From contig NZ_AOLQ01000025.1 in NCBI RefSeq assembly GCF_000337775.1, positions 100,662 through 164,661 on the forward strand: DNA of 64,000 bases, given 5' to 3'. Shown in pieces: positions 51,715-61,606 of this stretch (its first letter is position 1; every line of letters begins with the position of its first letter). A model generated the notes under the pieces. The model was not told the DNA's origin, did no database searches, and saw only the letters and a program-made list of their open reading frames with translations. Origin of the DNA: Haloarcula vallismortis ATCC 29715. GTDB taxonomy: Archaea; Halobacteriota; Halobacteria; Halobacteriales; Haloarculaceae. A program made the position numbers and the translations under genes.

Positions 51715-52305
51715 TCAGACGTCCCAGTATGCCGGTTCGTTTCCGGGCTTCCACTTTATCGAGCAGCCTCTGGACGGTTTCTCGACTGCTGTGATCTGGT
51801 CGCCATCGAGCAACGTTTCGACGTGTGCGGCCATCTCTCGCTCGCTCGGTTCGTCGTCTGGGTTCGGTGCGTCGTCGAGGCGGCCGTGGTACGCCAGTTT
51901 GAACGTCCCATCGTCGTTCCGGAACAAGAACGGATCGGGGGTACAGCGAGCGCCGTACGCGGCCGCGACATTCTGTGTCTCGTCGAACAGATACGCGTCG
52001 TACTGTATCTCTCCGCGTTCGACGAGTTCCTGCATCCGCTCGAACGAGTCGTCCGGGTACTCCTCGGGGTCGTTAGCATTGATTCCGACGACAGCGAGGT
52101 CGTCGTAGTCCGTTGCGAGACGGTTTAGTTCCTCAATCTTTGCTTTGGCGTACGGACAGTGGTTGCACGTAAATACGACCAGTAGTGCGTCCTTGTCCGC
52201 AAAATCTGAGAGTGGGTACGTCTCCCCGTCTGCTCCCGGCAGTTCGAACGTCGGTGCTTCGTCCCCACGCCCGAGCACATCGGACTCCGAATCGAGTGAC
52301 ACCAT
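51715..52305 (-). CDS. Thioredoxin-fold (TlpA/AhpC-type) redox protein
   Basis: A 196-residue redoxin-domain protein. VVFTCNHCPYAKAKIEELNR holds a CxxC at the helix start, and the preceding APTFELPGADGETYPLSDFA and the cis-Pro loop RCTPDPFLFRNDDG complete the thioredoxin fold. An extra AVVGINANDPEEYPDDSFER strand-helix and the FDETQNVAAAYGA segment resemble TlpA/peroxiredoxin-like proteins. It has no signal peptide, so it acts in the cytoplasm, perhaps as a peroxide- or disulfide-handling enzyme. The reading is fairly conserved among prokaryotes. Confidence 0.88.
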   Translation of the reverse strand: MVSLDSESDVLGRGDEAPTFELPGADGETYPLSDFADKDALLVVFTCNHCPYAKAKIEELNRLATDYDDLAVVGINANDPEEYPDDSFERMQELVERGEIQYDAYLFDETQNVAAAYGARCTPDPFLFRNDDGTFKLAYHGRLDDAPNPDDEPSEREMAAHVETLLDGDQITAVEKPSRGCSIKWKPGNEPAYWDV

Positions 52306-52378
52306 CGCATCTCATTACGGCTGTCGCCGCTAAAAGTCCACGGACGCTCGGCTGACCTCCGTGCCAGCCGCTTTTGAC

Positions 52379-52711
52379 TCAGTTGTTCACTTCACTGGAC
52401 GTCGCTGCCGCAGTATCGAAGGCTTTCGCTGCCTCGAATGCCTCGCTTCCGTCGTCGACGGAGAACAGCGTTTCCTCTCCCTCTGCTTCGTGCTTTTCCA
52501 GCAGCCCGACCGTCACTAGCTCTTCGAGCGTCCCATCAAGATATAGCGTCTTCAGCGGCACGCCGGCCGCTTCACTCAGGGCGGTTTTCGTGTACGTCTC
52601 CTCCGCATTGAGGCGGAGTATCGTGTCGATAACTGTTGCCGCCTTGTCGTGGTTCGCGATGTGTGCCCATCCCGTGTTAGAATCAGCCCGCTGGCCACCC
52701 TCTTCGAACAT
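52379..52711 (-). CDS. Small winged-helix-like regulator
   Basis: A 110-residue protein. ATVIDTILRLNAEETYTKTA, then LSEAAGVPLKTLYLDGTLEE and LVTVGLLEKHEAEGEE look like a winged helix; the tail is acidic (DGSEAFEAAKAF). DNA binding is inferred from the helical pattern only. The ATG at 52711 is chosen because upstream codons are unlike the rest. Transcribed toward the thioredoxin-like gene, 73 bases past its own end. Confidence 0.65.
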   Translation of the reverse strand: MFEEGGQRADSNTGWAHIANHDKAATVIDTILRLNAEETYTKTALSEAAGVPLKTLYLDGTLEELVTVGLLEKHEAEGEETLFSVDDGSEAFEAAKAFDTAAATSSEVNN

Positions 52712-52828
52712 TAATCGACACCTAACCGGCAGAGATATTAAAACTGTCTGGTGTGTTCTGGCCCGAATGATGTGACCCTCTCTCACTATTGAGCAAGGCT
52801 TTTGTCTGCGTCACTCTGCTGGCACTGT

Positions 52829-53323
52829 ATGAGCAGTCGCCGCGAGATACTCGACCTGCTACGGGAGAACGCTCGCCATACGACCGAGGACATCGCTCGG
52901 TTGACCGATTACTCCGAGAGCGAGGTAGCCGAAATCATCGACGAATTCGAGGAGGCAGGCATCATTCGCGGCTATCAAGCAGTCGTCGACTGGAACGCGG
53001 TCGAGAGCGACGAGGAGCGCGTCCGCGCCACCGTCGAACTCAACGTTACGCTAGACCGTGAAACCAGCTACGACGACATCTCCGACCGGATTGCGAAGTT
53101 CCCGGAAGTGACGTCGCTGCGCCTCGTCAGCGGCGACTACGACTTCGACCTAGAGGTCGAGGGCGACTCGATGCGTGAAGTGTCACATTTCATCAGCGAC
53201 AAAATCGCGCCGATTCCCGAAATCACGCAGACGGTTACCCACTATATCATGGAGTCGTACAAGGAACAGGGGATGGAGTTCGACGACCACGACGACGATG
53301 ACCGACTGTCCGTCTCACCATGA
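52829..53323 (+). CDS. Lrp/AsnC family regulator, coupled to an aminotransferase
   Basis: A 164-residue protein: HTH in residues 5-45 (TTEDIARLTDYSESEVAEII), then a RAM domain (LRLVSGDYDFDLEVEGDSMR) and an acidic tail. Lrp proteins sense amino acids. Its stop codon overlaps the start of the aminotransferase gene as ATGA, so regulator and enzyme are made together; this arrangement is known from other archaea. The ATG at 52829 is the family start; upstream codons are not. Confidence 0.92.
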   Translation: MSSRREILDLLRENARHTTEDIARLTDYSESEVAEIIDEFEEAGIIRGYQAVVDWNAVESDEERVRATVELNVTLDRETSYDDISDRIAKFPEVTSLRLVSGDYDFDLEVEGDSMREVSHFISDKIAPIPEITQTVTHYIMESYKEQGMEFDDHDDDDRLSVSP

Positions 53324-54465
53324 CGTTCGAGCCAGCGGACAGGGTCGACAGCGTGCCGCCCTCGGGCATCCGTCGGTTCTTCGAACTGGCCGAGGAGATG
53401 GACGACATCATCTCGCTCGGAGTCGGCGAACCGGACTTCTCTGCCCCATGGGCGGCCCGTGAAGCCGCTATCGCGTCCCTCGAACGCGGCCAGACCTCCT
53501 ACACCGCCAATCGCGGCAAGCGGGAGCTCCGGGAACGCATCGCGGACTACGAGGCGGCGACGCACAACCTGCAGTACGACCCCGATGAGGAAATCCTCGT
53601 CACTGCGGGCGCGAGTGAGGGCTTAGACCTCGCCTTTCGAGCGCTGCTGAACCCTGGTGACTCCATCGCAATAGCCCAGCCCTGCTACGTCTCCTACGTC
53701 CCCGGCGCGACGTTCGCCGGCATCGACGTGATCGACGTACCGACACGCGCGGAAGACGAGTTCAAACTCACCCGGGAGGTACTGGAATCGTCCGGTGCGG
53801 CCGACGCCGACGCCCTCGTGTACTGCTATCCGAACAACCCTACCGGAGCGACGATGACGGCCGAAGAGATGGCGTCTGTCGCGGCCTTTTGCCGCGAAAA
53901 CGACCTCCTCGTCTTCGCCGACGAGATCTACGCAGACCTCACGTACGAACACGAGCACACGTCTATCGCCACCCTTCCCGGGATGCGTGAGCGGACCGTC
54001 GTGTTCAACGGCTTCTCGAAGGCGTTCGCGATGACAGGGTTCAGACTGGGCTACGCGATGGCCCCGCCAGAGGCTATCCAGGCGATGAACCGAATCCATC
54101 AGTATTCGATGCTTTCGGCCCCGACGACGGCCCAACATGCCGCTATGGAGGCACTCGACAACTGTCGTGACGAGGTCACGGAGATGGCCGCGCAGTACGA
54201 CCGCCGACGAAAGTACGTGCTTACACGCTTCGAAGAGATGGGACTTGACTGCTTCCCGGCGGCCGGGGCGTTCTACGCGTTCCCGGAATGTCCCTGGGAC
54301 GATGCCAGTGAGTTCGCCGAGAGTCTGCTACAGGAGGAGCGGGTCGCGGTCGTGCCCGGAACCGCCTTCGGGGAGGGCGGATCGGGTCACTTGCGGGTGT
54401 CGTACGCGACCGGTCTCGACGACCTCAAGGAAGCGATGGCCCGGATCGAGTCGTTCCTTGACTGA
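53320..54465 (+). CDS. PLP-dependent aminotransferase class I/II
   Basis: A 381-residue fold-type I aminotransferase. The cofactor lysine is Lys234 in NGFSKAFAMTGFRLGYAM; ASEGLDLAFRALLNPGD, YPNNPTGATM and the C-terminal VSYATGLDDLKEAM with the substrate-carboxylate Arg upstream fit the AspC/alanine aminotransferase group. The substrate is unknown; the adjacent Lrp regulator suggests amino-acid-linked control. The start overlaps the regulator's stop, which fixes it at 53320. Confidence 0.93.
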   Translation: MTFEPADRVDSVPPSGIRRFFELAEEMDDIISLGVGEPDFSAPWAAREAAIASLERGQTSYTANRGKRELRERIADYEAATHNLQYDPDEEILVTAGASEGLDLAFRALLNPGDSIAIAQPCYVSYVPGATFAGIDVIDVPTRAEDEFKLTREVLESSGAADADALVYCYPNNPTGATMTAEEMASVAAFCRENDLLVFADEIYADLTYEHEHTSIATLPGMRERTVVFNGFSKAFAMTGFRLGYAMAPPEAIQAMNRIHQYSMLSAPTTAQHAAMEALDNCRDEVTEMAAQYDRRRKYVLTRFEEMGLDCFPAAGAFYAFPECPWDDASEFAESLLQEERVAVVPGTAFGEGGSGHLRVSYATGLDDLKEAMARIESFLD

Positions 54466-54602
54466 CAATTAAGACCGGCGAAACATTCAGTACGGTCCAC
54501 TTACTACCGTGAGGAGACCGTGATACAAACAGCCGGAAACTCTTTTTCAGCTACATTTTCTGGGGGTAAAGTTTTTTCCTGCCTAACGGGAGATGAATAA
54601 CA

Positions 54603-57095
54603 ATGGCTATCGATGACACTGGGGGAGGTGAGTCAGAGCAGGTCAACAGTGGGGGGACCCTGACTGACGAGCCTGTACGGGTCGGCGAATACACGTGGGA
54701 TGATCTCCGACGGGAGGTGCACGACGGCGGCCGCTTCGACCGGAGCGTCTATCTCGGCTTCGAGCCAAGAGAACTCAGTCAGCGACTCGAAGACGCAGCG
54801 AGTGCCGGGAAAACACTACAAGCGCCATTCGAAGAGTACCTCGACCCAACTACGACGCCAGTTGCGAAAGACATCTACACGTGGGAGCATTTCAAACAGG
54901 AGTACTATTACGAGGACGGCAGTCTCCCCCGTGACAGTGACGGCGAAGTCATTCCGTTTGATGAAAGCGAGTATCTGAACTTCGACTCCGAACGCACGGA
55001 AAACGAGCTATCCGCTGCCGAAGATATCGCCAGTGAACTGCATGAGTACGTCGACGAAAACACCGTCGACGTGAATCCGGAACTGGACGAAGACGAGTTC
55101 TTCTCGACACGAGACGGCCACACGACCGTGGTCAACCGCTACGACCTCGAGAAATCTGTTCCCCAGTCGAAGAAATCTCACTTCAAGGAACTGGAACGAT
55201 ACTGGGTCAACAAGCCCTACGCCTGCGTCGTCATCTTCCACTCACGGAAAGAAAACGAGAAGAAGTACTACGTCATCGAGCCGTATCTCACCGATATCGA
55301 AATCGACCTTCGAGAGTTTCTCTCGGGCAAGCTCAAGACCGCGATCAAGTATTCTGAAGACGACGTGATTGTCCAGGGGACCGACGCCGACCGGGCACAA
55401 GTCATCCAGCGAGAGGCCGAACAACTCCTCTCGCGGTACGACCTCTACGACGGCTCAGTCTCCGGGAGCGGCGAAGAGAGCGTTCTTGGACAGGTCAAGG
55501 AGCTGTTCGGACTGGACGAGGAAACACAAAGCGAAACCACGGGGCAACTAACCGGTATTTCGACACGTCCAGAACCAGCTATCCTCGAAGACGACGACCC
55601 GAAGCTAAACGAGTATCAGGTCGAGAAGCTGCTGTACATGCTCAAGCGGGATTTCGTCGGCTACGCCCGCATCGACGGTGTCAAACACGACATCAACGTG
55701 GAGGACATCTCCTGTGACGGGTACAACTCCCGGGTGTTCGTCTATCACACCGACTACGAGCAGATCATCTCGAACGTCGAACACGGCAAGGGAGAACTCG
55801 ACGACTTCGTCGTAAAGCTCGCACAGCGCTCCGGAAAGGGTATCTCGAAGCGCCAGCCACAGGTCGATGCAACGCTGCCGGACGGGTCGCGTGCCCAGTT
55901 GACCCTCGGCCGTGAGGTGTCCGACCACGGGACAAACTACACTATCCGGCAGTTCAAGGACGTCCCTTTCACCCCAGTCGACCTGATCAACTGGAACACC
56001 TTCTCCTTGGACGAGATGGCGTTCCTCTGGCTCTGTATCGAGAACAACAAGAGCCTCATCTTCGCCGGTGGTACCGCATCCGGAAAGACGACGAGCCTGA
56101 ACGCCGTCTCGCTGTTCATCCCGTCGAACTCCAAGATTGTCTCTATCGAGGACACGCGTGAGGTCGAACTCCCACAGCGGAACTGGGTGGCAAGCGTTAC
56201 GCGCCCCTCCTTCGGTGAGGACGACAAGGGCGACGTCGACGAGTTCGACCTGCTAGAGGCTGCACTGCGTCAGCGTCCGGACTACATCGTCATGGGTGAG
56301 ATTCGTGGTGAGGAGGGCCGAACGCTGTTCCAGGTCATGTCGACCGGTCACACTACCTACACGACGTTCCACGCCGACTCCGTCGGCGAGGTCATCAAGC
56401 GGTTCACCACCGAACCGATTAACGTCTCGAAGACGCTGTTTACCGCGCTCGATCTGGTCTCGATTCAGACCCAGACGCGCGTCGACGGCAACAAGGTCCG
56501 CCGGAACAAGTCTCTGACCGAGATCAACGAGTACTCTGCGGAGAACGACGAGATCAACGTCCGGGACGTGTACGAGTGGCGCGCCGAGACGGACGAGTAC
56601 ATCCAGATGGGGAACTCGAACACGCTCGAAGAGATCAAGTTTGACCGCGGGTGGACCCAGGACAAGCTCGACGAGGAACTGTTCAAGCGCAAGGTCGTCC
56701 TCGCGTACCTCATCGAGAAGGGGTTGAACACCTACACGCAGGTCGCGGCGACCATTCAGGCGTTCATTAACGACCCCGACACCATCCTCACGCTCATCGC
56801 CAACGACCAGCTCGAACTGTCGCTCGAGGACCTCCGGGAGATGGAGTCGGTCAAAATCGACATCGACCCGGAGAAAGAGGAGATGGTGCCCCGGCCCGAC
56901 GCACCGCCGGAGATGGTCGAGGAGACGAAACAGGTGCTTGACAACGCCCAACCACTGTTCAACACCTACAAGAGCCGCGAAACGCCGGATATCGTCTCGG
57001 CGCTGATGGACGACTCGGAGGAGAGCGATGATGAAGACAGCATCGACTTCGGTCAGTTCGTTCCGAAGGCCGGAGCGGAGGCAGATAGCGAATGA
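54603..57095 (+). CDS. Type IV pilus assembly ATPase, PilB3-like
   Basis: An 830-residue GspE-family ATPase. Walker A is GGTASGKTT (489-497), the Asp box and Walker B contain IVMGEIRGEEGR (562 on), and STGHTTYTTFHADSVGEVIK is the His box. A long N-terminal part (residues 1-400) and an acidic C-terminal tail exceed bacterial forms, as usual in haloarchaea. It powers pilus assembly at the membrane; the partner is PilC, the next gene. The ATG at 54603 has a weak GGGAG SD-like sequence about 10 bases upstream. This is not the archaellum ATPase FlaI. Confidence 0.94.
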   Translation: MAIDDTGGGESEQVNSGGTLTDEPVRVGEYTWDDLRREVHDGGRFDRSVYLGFEPRELSQRLEDAASAGKTLQAPFEEYLDPTTTPVAKDIYTWEHFKQEYYYEDGSLPRDSDGEVIPFDESEYLNFDSERTENELSAAEDIASELHEYVDENTVDVNPELDEDEFFSTRDGHTTVVNRYDLEKSVPQSKKSHFKELERYWVNKPYACVVIFHSRKENEKKYYVIEPYLTDIEIDLREFLSGKLKTAIKYSEDDVIVQGTDADRAQVIQREAEQLLSRYDLYDGSVSGSGEESVLGQVKELFGLDEETQSETTGQLTGISTRPEPAILEDDDPKLNEYQVEKLLYMLKRDFVGYARIDGVKHDINVEDISCDGYNSRVFVYHTDYEQIISNVEHGKGELDDFVVKLAQRSGKGISKRQPQVDATLPDGSRAQLTLGREVSDHGTNYTIRQFKDVPFTPVDLINWNTFSLDEMAFLWLCIENNKSLIFAGGTASGKTTSLNAVSLFIPSNSKIVSIEDTREVELPQRNWVASVTRPSFGEDDKGDVDEFDLLEAALRQRPDYIVMGEIRGEEGRTLFQVMSTGHTTYTTFHADSVGEVIKRFTTEPINVSKTLFTALDLVSIQTQTRVDGNKVRRNKSLTEINEYSAENDEINVRDVYEWRAETDEYIQMGNSNTLEEIKFDRGWTQDKLDEELFKRKVVLAYLIEKGLNTYTQVAATIQAFINDPDTILTLIANDQLELSLEDLREMESVKIDIDPEKEEMVPRPDAPPEMVEETKQVLDNAQPLFNTYKSRETPDIVSALMDDSEESDDEDSIDFGQFVPKAGAEADSE

Positions 57096-59128
57096 GCCTC
57101 GACACACCGGGTCAGCAACAGGTCGGCAGCGGCGGTGCGCTCGGTGACACGTTCTATCCGGCCTATCAGATGGTGTTCGACGACGAGGGTGACTTCGTCA
57201 ACAGCGTCGAGAACAAACTCGCGGAGGCCCGGATGGCCGACAACGTTGAGATGTTTCTTGCACGCGCACTTGCAGTCGGTGTCATCGCGGGTCTCGCACT
57301 GTGGCTCGTCGGGACGTTCCTCGGGTATCTGCTGGTCCAGTTGCTGTTTACCGGTGGGGGAGCGCCGACACTTATCGGGATTCCAGTGTCAGAGAGCGTC
57401 TCAGCGATTCTCGACGTACTGAAACTCCCCTTCCTCGTCATCGTGACCGGGTTTGTCTTCGGTGCCATCGGGTTCGGTATCGGCTTTGGCTCGCTGGTCT
57501 CGATACCGTATTTCCGTGCAAGCGCGCGCGAGCGCGAAATCAACGTCCTATTGTCCGACTCGATCTCGTTCATGTATGCGCTGTCAGTTGGCGGGCTCAA
57601 CCAACTCGAAATTCTGCAGTCGATGGGGAAAGCCGAAGACACGTACGGTGAGGTCGCAAAGGAGTTCCAGTCTATCGTGCTGGAGACGGAGTATTTCGAT
57701 ACTGACTACCGGACTGCTGTTCGGAACCAGGCGCTCCAGACCCCGTCGGACGAACTGTCGCAGTTCCTGACGGATATGCTTTCGATCATCAACTCCGGCG
57801 GCGACATGACCTCATTCCTCGAAGACCAGAAGGAAAAACACATGCGAACTGCCCGGCAGGAACAGGAGAAGATGCTGGAAACGCTGGAGCTGTTCGGCGA
57901 GATGTACATGACGCTCTCGCTGTTCCCGCTGCTTCTCATCATCATTCTGGTCATCATGTCGATGATGGGTAACGCCCAGAAATCGCTCATCTACGGCACT
58001 GTCTACGGGCTAATTCCCCTGACCGGCCTGGGCTTTCTCGTCCTCGTTTCGACGGTCACGCAGGACTCCATCGGGGACGGCTATCTGCGTTCGAGCCCCG
58101 GCGAGAAGGAACTCGTCGTCGACGAGGGTGTCGGCGTGTTCAACCTCGGGCTCATCGAGAGCTACACAGGGACCTACAGCGTCTTCGACCGAATCAAGAG
58201 CCGGGAAGGGACCCACGAACTCCTCGCCATCCTCACACGGCCCGATATGTTCTTCCGTGACCATCCGCTGTTGGTGCTGTGGCTGACGGTCCCGCTGTCA
58301 ATTCTCGCCATCATCGCGGCTATCGTCATCGGCTGGGCCCCACTATCGCTAGACGGGATGATCGCCGTCCCGGTGCGCTCGACGTTCTTCTGGGTGTACG
58401 TCCCGATGTACATCAACTTCATCCCGCTGATGATCTTCTACGAGTGGAACCAGCGCTCGCGGAAGGCGATTATCGGGAAACTCTCGGAGAACCTCCGGAA
58501 GCTCGCGTCGGCCAACGATACCGGGATGACGCTTTTGGAGTCGGTCAAAGTAGTCTCCGAAACGTCCTCCGGGAAGCTCTCCGAGGAGTTCGAGACCATC
58601 CACGCAAAGGTCAACTACGGGACGAGCCTGAAAGATGCGCTCCGGGAATTCAACAACAAGTACAACGTCCCACGACTGGCGCGGACGGTCAAGCTCATCG
58701 CGGAGGCACAGGAGGCCTCTAGCCAGATTCAGGACGTGCTCTCGACGGCCGCTCAGGCCTCGGAGAATCAGGACGACATCGAGCGCGAGCGTAAATCTCG
58801 GACGCGGATGCAGACGGTCATCATTCTGATGACGTATCTGACGTTGCTGGGCGTGATGGCGTTGCTGAAGACGCAGTTCCTCGATGTGATGTCGGGCCTG
58901 GCGACGCAGGCCTCCGGGGCGAGCAGTTCGAGCGCGCCGGGTGGCGGCTTCGGTGGCAGCGTCGACACCGAACTGCTGTCGATGCTGTTCTTCCACGCGG
59001 TGACGCTGCAGGCGTTGCTGTCGTCGTTTATCGCCGGCTACATTCGGGAAGTGAAGCTTGTTGCCGGCGTGAAGTTCGCAGTCGTCCTGTCGACGATTGC
59101 ACTGGTGGTGTGGATCGCCGTGGGATAA
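57092..59128 (+). CDS. Type IV pilus membrane platform protein, PilC3-like
   Basis: A 678-residue membrane protein with two T2SSF (GspF) domains, each with its helices: first LLSDSISFMYALSVGGLNQL to the helices near residue 285, second LRKLASANDTGMTLLESVKV to the C-terminus. Three more helix pairs lie at the N-terminus, in the middle and at the end. It anchors the ATPase and receives pilin subunits. The start overlaps the stop of pilB by four bases (ATGA), so stoichiometry is set by coupled translation. The C-terminal GGGFGGSVDTELL loop is a low-complexity turn. Confidence 0.93.
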   Translation: MSLDTPGQQQVGSGGALGDTFYPAYQMVFDDEGDFVNSVENKLAEARMADNVEMFLARALAVGVIAGLALWLVGTFLGYLLVQLLFTGGGAPTLIGIPVSESVSAILDVLKLPFLVIVTGFVFGAIGFGIGFGSLVSIPYFRASAREREINVLLSDSISFMYALSVGGLNQLEILQSMGKAEDTYGEVAKEFQSIVLETEYFDTDYRTAVRNQALQTPSDELSQFLTDMLSIINSGGDMTSFLEDQKEKHMRTARQEQEKMLETLELFGEMYMTLSLFPLLLIIILVIMSMMGNAQKSLIYGTVYGLIPLTGLGFLVLVSTVTQDSIGDGYLRSSPGEKELVVDEGVGVFNLGLIESYTGTYSVFDRIKSREGTHELLAILTRPDMFFRDHPLLVLWLTVPLSILAIIAAIVIGWAPLSLDGMIAVPVRSTFFWVYVPMYINFIPLMIFYEWNQRSRKAIIGKLSENLRKLASANDTGMTLLESVKVVSETSSGKLSEEFETIHAKVNYGTSLKDALREFNNKYNVPRLARTVKLIAEAQEASSQIQDVLSTAAQASENQDDIERERKSRTRMQTVIILMTYLTLLGVMALLKTQFLDVMSGLATQASGASSSSAPGGGFGGSVDTELLSMLFFHAVTLQALLSSFIAGYIREVKLVAGVKFAVVLSTIALVVWIAVG

Positions 59129-59185
59129 CAGTCTCCCCGCGGTTCGGCGGCGTTCGTATCAAACGGAAAATAGGGTGTGTGGGAC

Positions 59186-59686
59186 ATGGATACAAGAGCA
59201 CAAACACCGCAGGACTTCGCCGTGGGGGTGAGCGTCCTGCTCGTGACGATAATCGGGGTATTGGCATTCGTACAGGGTAGTGCGGTCGGCGTGTACGAAT
59301 CTCCAGACGTACAGCGCAACCAACCAATTGCGGACAGGGCGGCGACGTATCTGGTCGAGAACTATTCTGTCAACGGGACGCGGAATCATATCGACTACAA
59401 AACGAGCGACGGGATTAAAACGAACCTCGACGTCGACAATGTGAAATCAAATGCTGGGCTCAATGTCGCAACGGAACGTCGGACAAACGCGTCAATTAAC
59501 ATAACGGTGGTGAACGCGTCGACGCTCGCGAACGGAACGCGTGACCACGCAGTCGACGGCGACCCACTCGCCTGGGGACCGTCGGTGGAGGGCCGAACGA
59601 ACGTCGCGACGGCGTCGCGCGTCGTGAAGTTGACAAACACAGACCAGTGCGACCCGGTCTGCTGGCTCGTCGTGAGGGTGTGGTAA
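59186..59686 (+). CDS. Minor pilin-like protein 1
   Basis: A 166-residue protein. MDTRAQTPQDFAVGVSVLLV starts with a class III pilin signal: Arg-Ala before a Gln, then Asp at position +5 and a hydrophobic helix. The prepilin peptidase PibD would cut after RA, leaving an N-terminal H-domain. The exported part has several NxT/NxS sites, expected on the surface. It matches a haloarchaeal pilus-cluster family (DUF7287 from memory). First of five such genes after pilC. The ATG at 59186 (MDTRAQ) is chosen over the TTG-type reading nine bases upstream. Confidence 0.82.
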   Translation: MDTRAQTPQDFAVGVSVLLVTIIGVLAFVQGSAVGVYESPDVQRNQPIADRAATYLVENYSVNGTRNHIDYKTSDGIKTNLDVDNVKSNAGLNVATERRTNASINITVVNASTLANGTRDHAVDGDPLAWGPSVEGRTNVATASRVVKLTNTDQCDPVCWLVVRVW

Positions 59687-59688
59687 CC

Positions 59689-60261
59689 ATGCGCGGCCAA
59701 GCCTACACGCTGGAAGGTGTCCTCGCGGCAATCGTCGTTGTGACGGCGACCGTCTACGGTCTGTCAGCAGTCGACACGGGCCCGTTCCAGACCGGCACTC
59801 AGCAGCGGACAGCGGCACTGGAAACACGCGCGAGTGACACCCTATCGCTGGCGGCAGAAACTGGAGCGCTGCACAACGCGACGGCGTGTTTCAGCGTCGG
59901 AACACCGACCCTCAACGGTAATCAGACCGGCAGCTCTACCGAGTTTGAGCTGATGTTGAATCGGACCTTTGACCGGCAGGGCGACCAGTACAATCTCTAC
60001 TTCAATTACTGGGACTCGGATTCGAGTGCACGGCAGACAACGCTTGTCTCACAGGAATCAGGTGAGAACGTCGCTGAGAGGCCGGCTGATGCGGCTGTCG
60101 CGACTGAAACGGTAACACTGACCGACGATATGCCCGCCCGAATCGGTGACTGTAGCGGCACCGGCCCGTCTCTCTCTGCCGTTGACGGGTATTTCGCTCC
60201 CGACGCGGAACCGGACTCTATCGTCTACAACGTTGTGGAGGTGCGTCTGGTCGTATGGTAG
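59689..60261 (+). CDS. Minor pilin-like protein 2
   Basis: A 190-residue protein with MRGQAYTLEGVLAAIVVVTA: Arg-Gly, then Gln, a Glu at +6 and a hydrophobic helix, again the class III pilin type. Soluble part is Ser/Thr-rich with NxT sites. It starts 2 bases after the preceding stop codon, so translation is coupled. Resembles haloarchaeal DUF7288 (from memory). The Cys pair (TACFSV; GDCSGTG) may form a disulfide outside the cell. Confidence 0.8.
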   Translation: MRGQAYTLEGVLAAIVVVTATVYGLSAVDTGPFQTGTQQRTAALETRASDTLSLAAETGALHNATACFSVGTPTLNGNQTGSSTEFELMLNRTFDRQGDQYNLYFNYWDSDSSARQTTLVSQESGENVAERPADAAVATETVTLTDDMPARIGDCSGTGPSLSAVDGYFAPDAEPDSIVYNVVEVRLVVW

Positions 60262-61145
60262 CCAACGAGCGCGGACAACTGCTGTTGATCGGTGGCGTCG
60301 CCATCGCTATCGTCGTGTTCAGTACGATACTGTTTGCCCACAGTCTCGCTGTCACTGACGGCATCACGACCACAGGGAGTGCAGATACTATTGAGCGGTC
60401 GGCTGACCGCGAAGCCTCCGTCGAACGCGACCTCGGGCGGCTCGCAGCTGAAACGCGCGGCGACGATATCGACGGATTCGAAGAGCGATATGAACACGCG
60501 CTGGAGAACTATACGCGGACGCACAACCGTGTCGTCGGGACGCGTGAAGGGACCTATCTCAACGCGACGCTGAACGAGTCTGCGTCGCTCGGTACCGAGG
60601 TGAACCAAACGGGCACGTCCTCCAAATTCCAGCGACCGAACCCATCGGGTGGCCCGCAGAACGACTGGTTAGTTGCCAATGACGTTTCTCGTATTGCGGT
60701 GTTCAATCTCACTGCCGACGTCGTTGGCGGTTCGATGAATACTTTCACTCTCATCATTCGAAACGGCTCTACGGATCTAACACTGTCAATTGAGCCGAGT
60801 ACCGTTGGTAGCGGGAACAACGTCACAGTCGACGGAAAGACGCAGTGTCATGGCAACGGCGATGTCAACGTCGACTTGGTTGCTGGGTCATGTACAGTGG
60901 GAAGCAACACCAGCTCCTTCGATAGCTACCACAGCCTTGGTCCACCGTACTCCGTGGAAATAAAGAACGGAAATAAAGCCGAAGGGCAATACTGGTTTGC
61001 GGCGGTTGGGACGTTCCCGTCGTCGAATTATGCCTCTCCGGTTGCTCGTGTCAACTATCCGGTCGTCCCTGCCGTTGACACCACATATGACACCCCATCC
61101 ACGAGCTACAATCGAACAGTTCTCGTGGAGGTGGACGACGAATGA
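60255..61145 (+). CDS. Minor pilin-like protein 3
   Basis: A 296-residue protein starting MVANERGQLLLIGGVAIAIV, with Arg-Gly, Gln and a hydrophobic helix that forms the pilin stem. A long Asn/Ser/Thr-rich exported part carries many glycosylation-type NxT sites and two or three Cys. The start overlaps the previous stop by seven bases. The longest of the five. A likely family is haloarchaeal DUF7261 (memory). Confidence 0.8.
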   Translation: MVANERGQLLLIGGVAIAIVVFSTILFAHSLAVTDGITTTGSADTIERSADREASVERDLGRLAAETRGDDIDGFEERYEHALENYTRTHNRVVGTREGTYLNATLNESASLGTEVNQTGTSSKFQRPNPSGGPQNDWLVANDVSRIAVFNLTADVVGGSMNTFTLIIRNGSTDLTLSIEPSTVGSGNNVTVDGKTQCHGNGDVNVDLVAGSCTVGSNTSSFDSYHSLGPPYSVEIKNGNKAEGQYWFAAVGTFPSSNYASPVARVNYPVVPAVDTTYDTPSTSYNRTVLVEVDDE

Positions 61146-61606
61146 GCCTCGACTGTTTTCTGTCCGACAGCCGCGGCGTCTCGCCGGCAGTCACGCAGGC
61201 GCTCACTATCGGCATCACGTCCCTCCTGGTGACTGGCCTCCTTATCGGTGGGAGCCAGATGGTCGACTCACAGCGTGAGCGCGTGACGGAGGAAGCTCTG
61301 GAGAACGTCGGTGATGGTATCGCGCGCGACCTGATTCGTCTGGATGCGTTCAACACTGAAAGCCTCAATTCGACGGTATCGTTCCGCGCGACATATCCCG
61401 AACGGATTGCTGACCAGTCGTACAATGTTGAAGTCACCCCAGACGCGTCACGCACGCGCGTGTATGTGAACGCATCAGGGTTGGACCGGTACGCTGTTGT
61501 CCGATTCAAGAATGAAACTAACGTCTGCCCATCTGTCGTCTCCAGCGGGCCACTGGCGGTCTCGTATAATTCGACAGCCGACTGTATGGAGGTGACGCGC
61601 GGATGA
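61142..61606 (+). CDS. Minor pilin-like protein 4
   Basis: A 154-residue protein. SRGVSPAVTQALTIGITSLL has Arg-Gly, then Val-Ser-Pro, the signal type of archaeal PilA adhesion pilins, and a full H-domain. Exported part is short with an N-glycosylation-like site near NETN and two Cys. ATGA overlap with the preceding gene. Resembles DUF7266 (memory). Confidence 0.8.
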   Translation: MSLDCFLSDSRGVSPAVTQALTIGITSLLVTGLLIGGSQMVDSQRERVTEEALENVGDGIARDLIRLDAFNTESLNSTVSFRATYPERIADQSYNVEVTPDASRTRVYVNASGLDRYAVVRFKNETNVCPSVVSSGPLAVSYNSTADCMEVTRG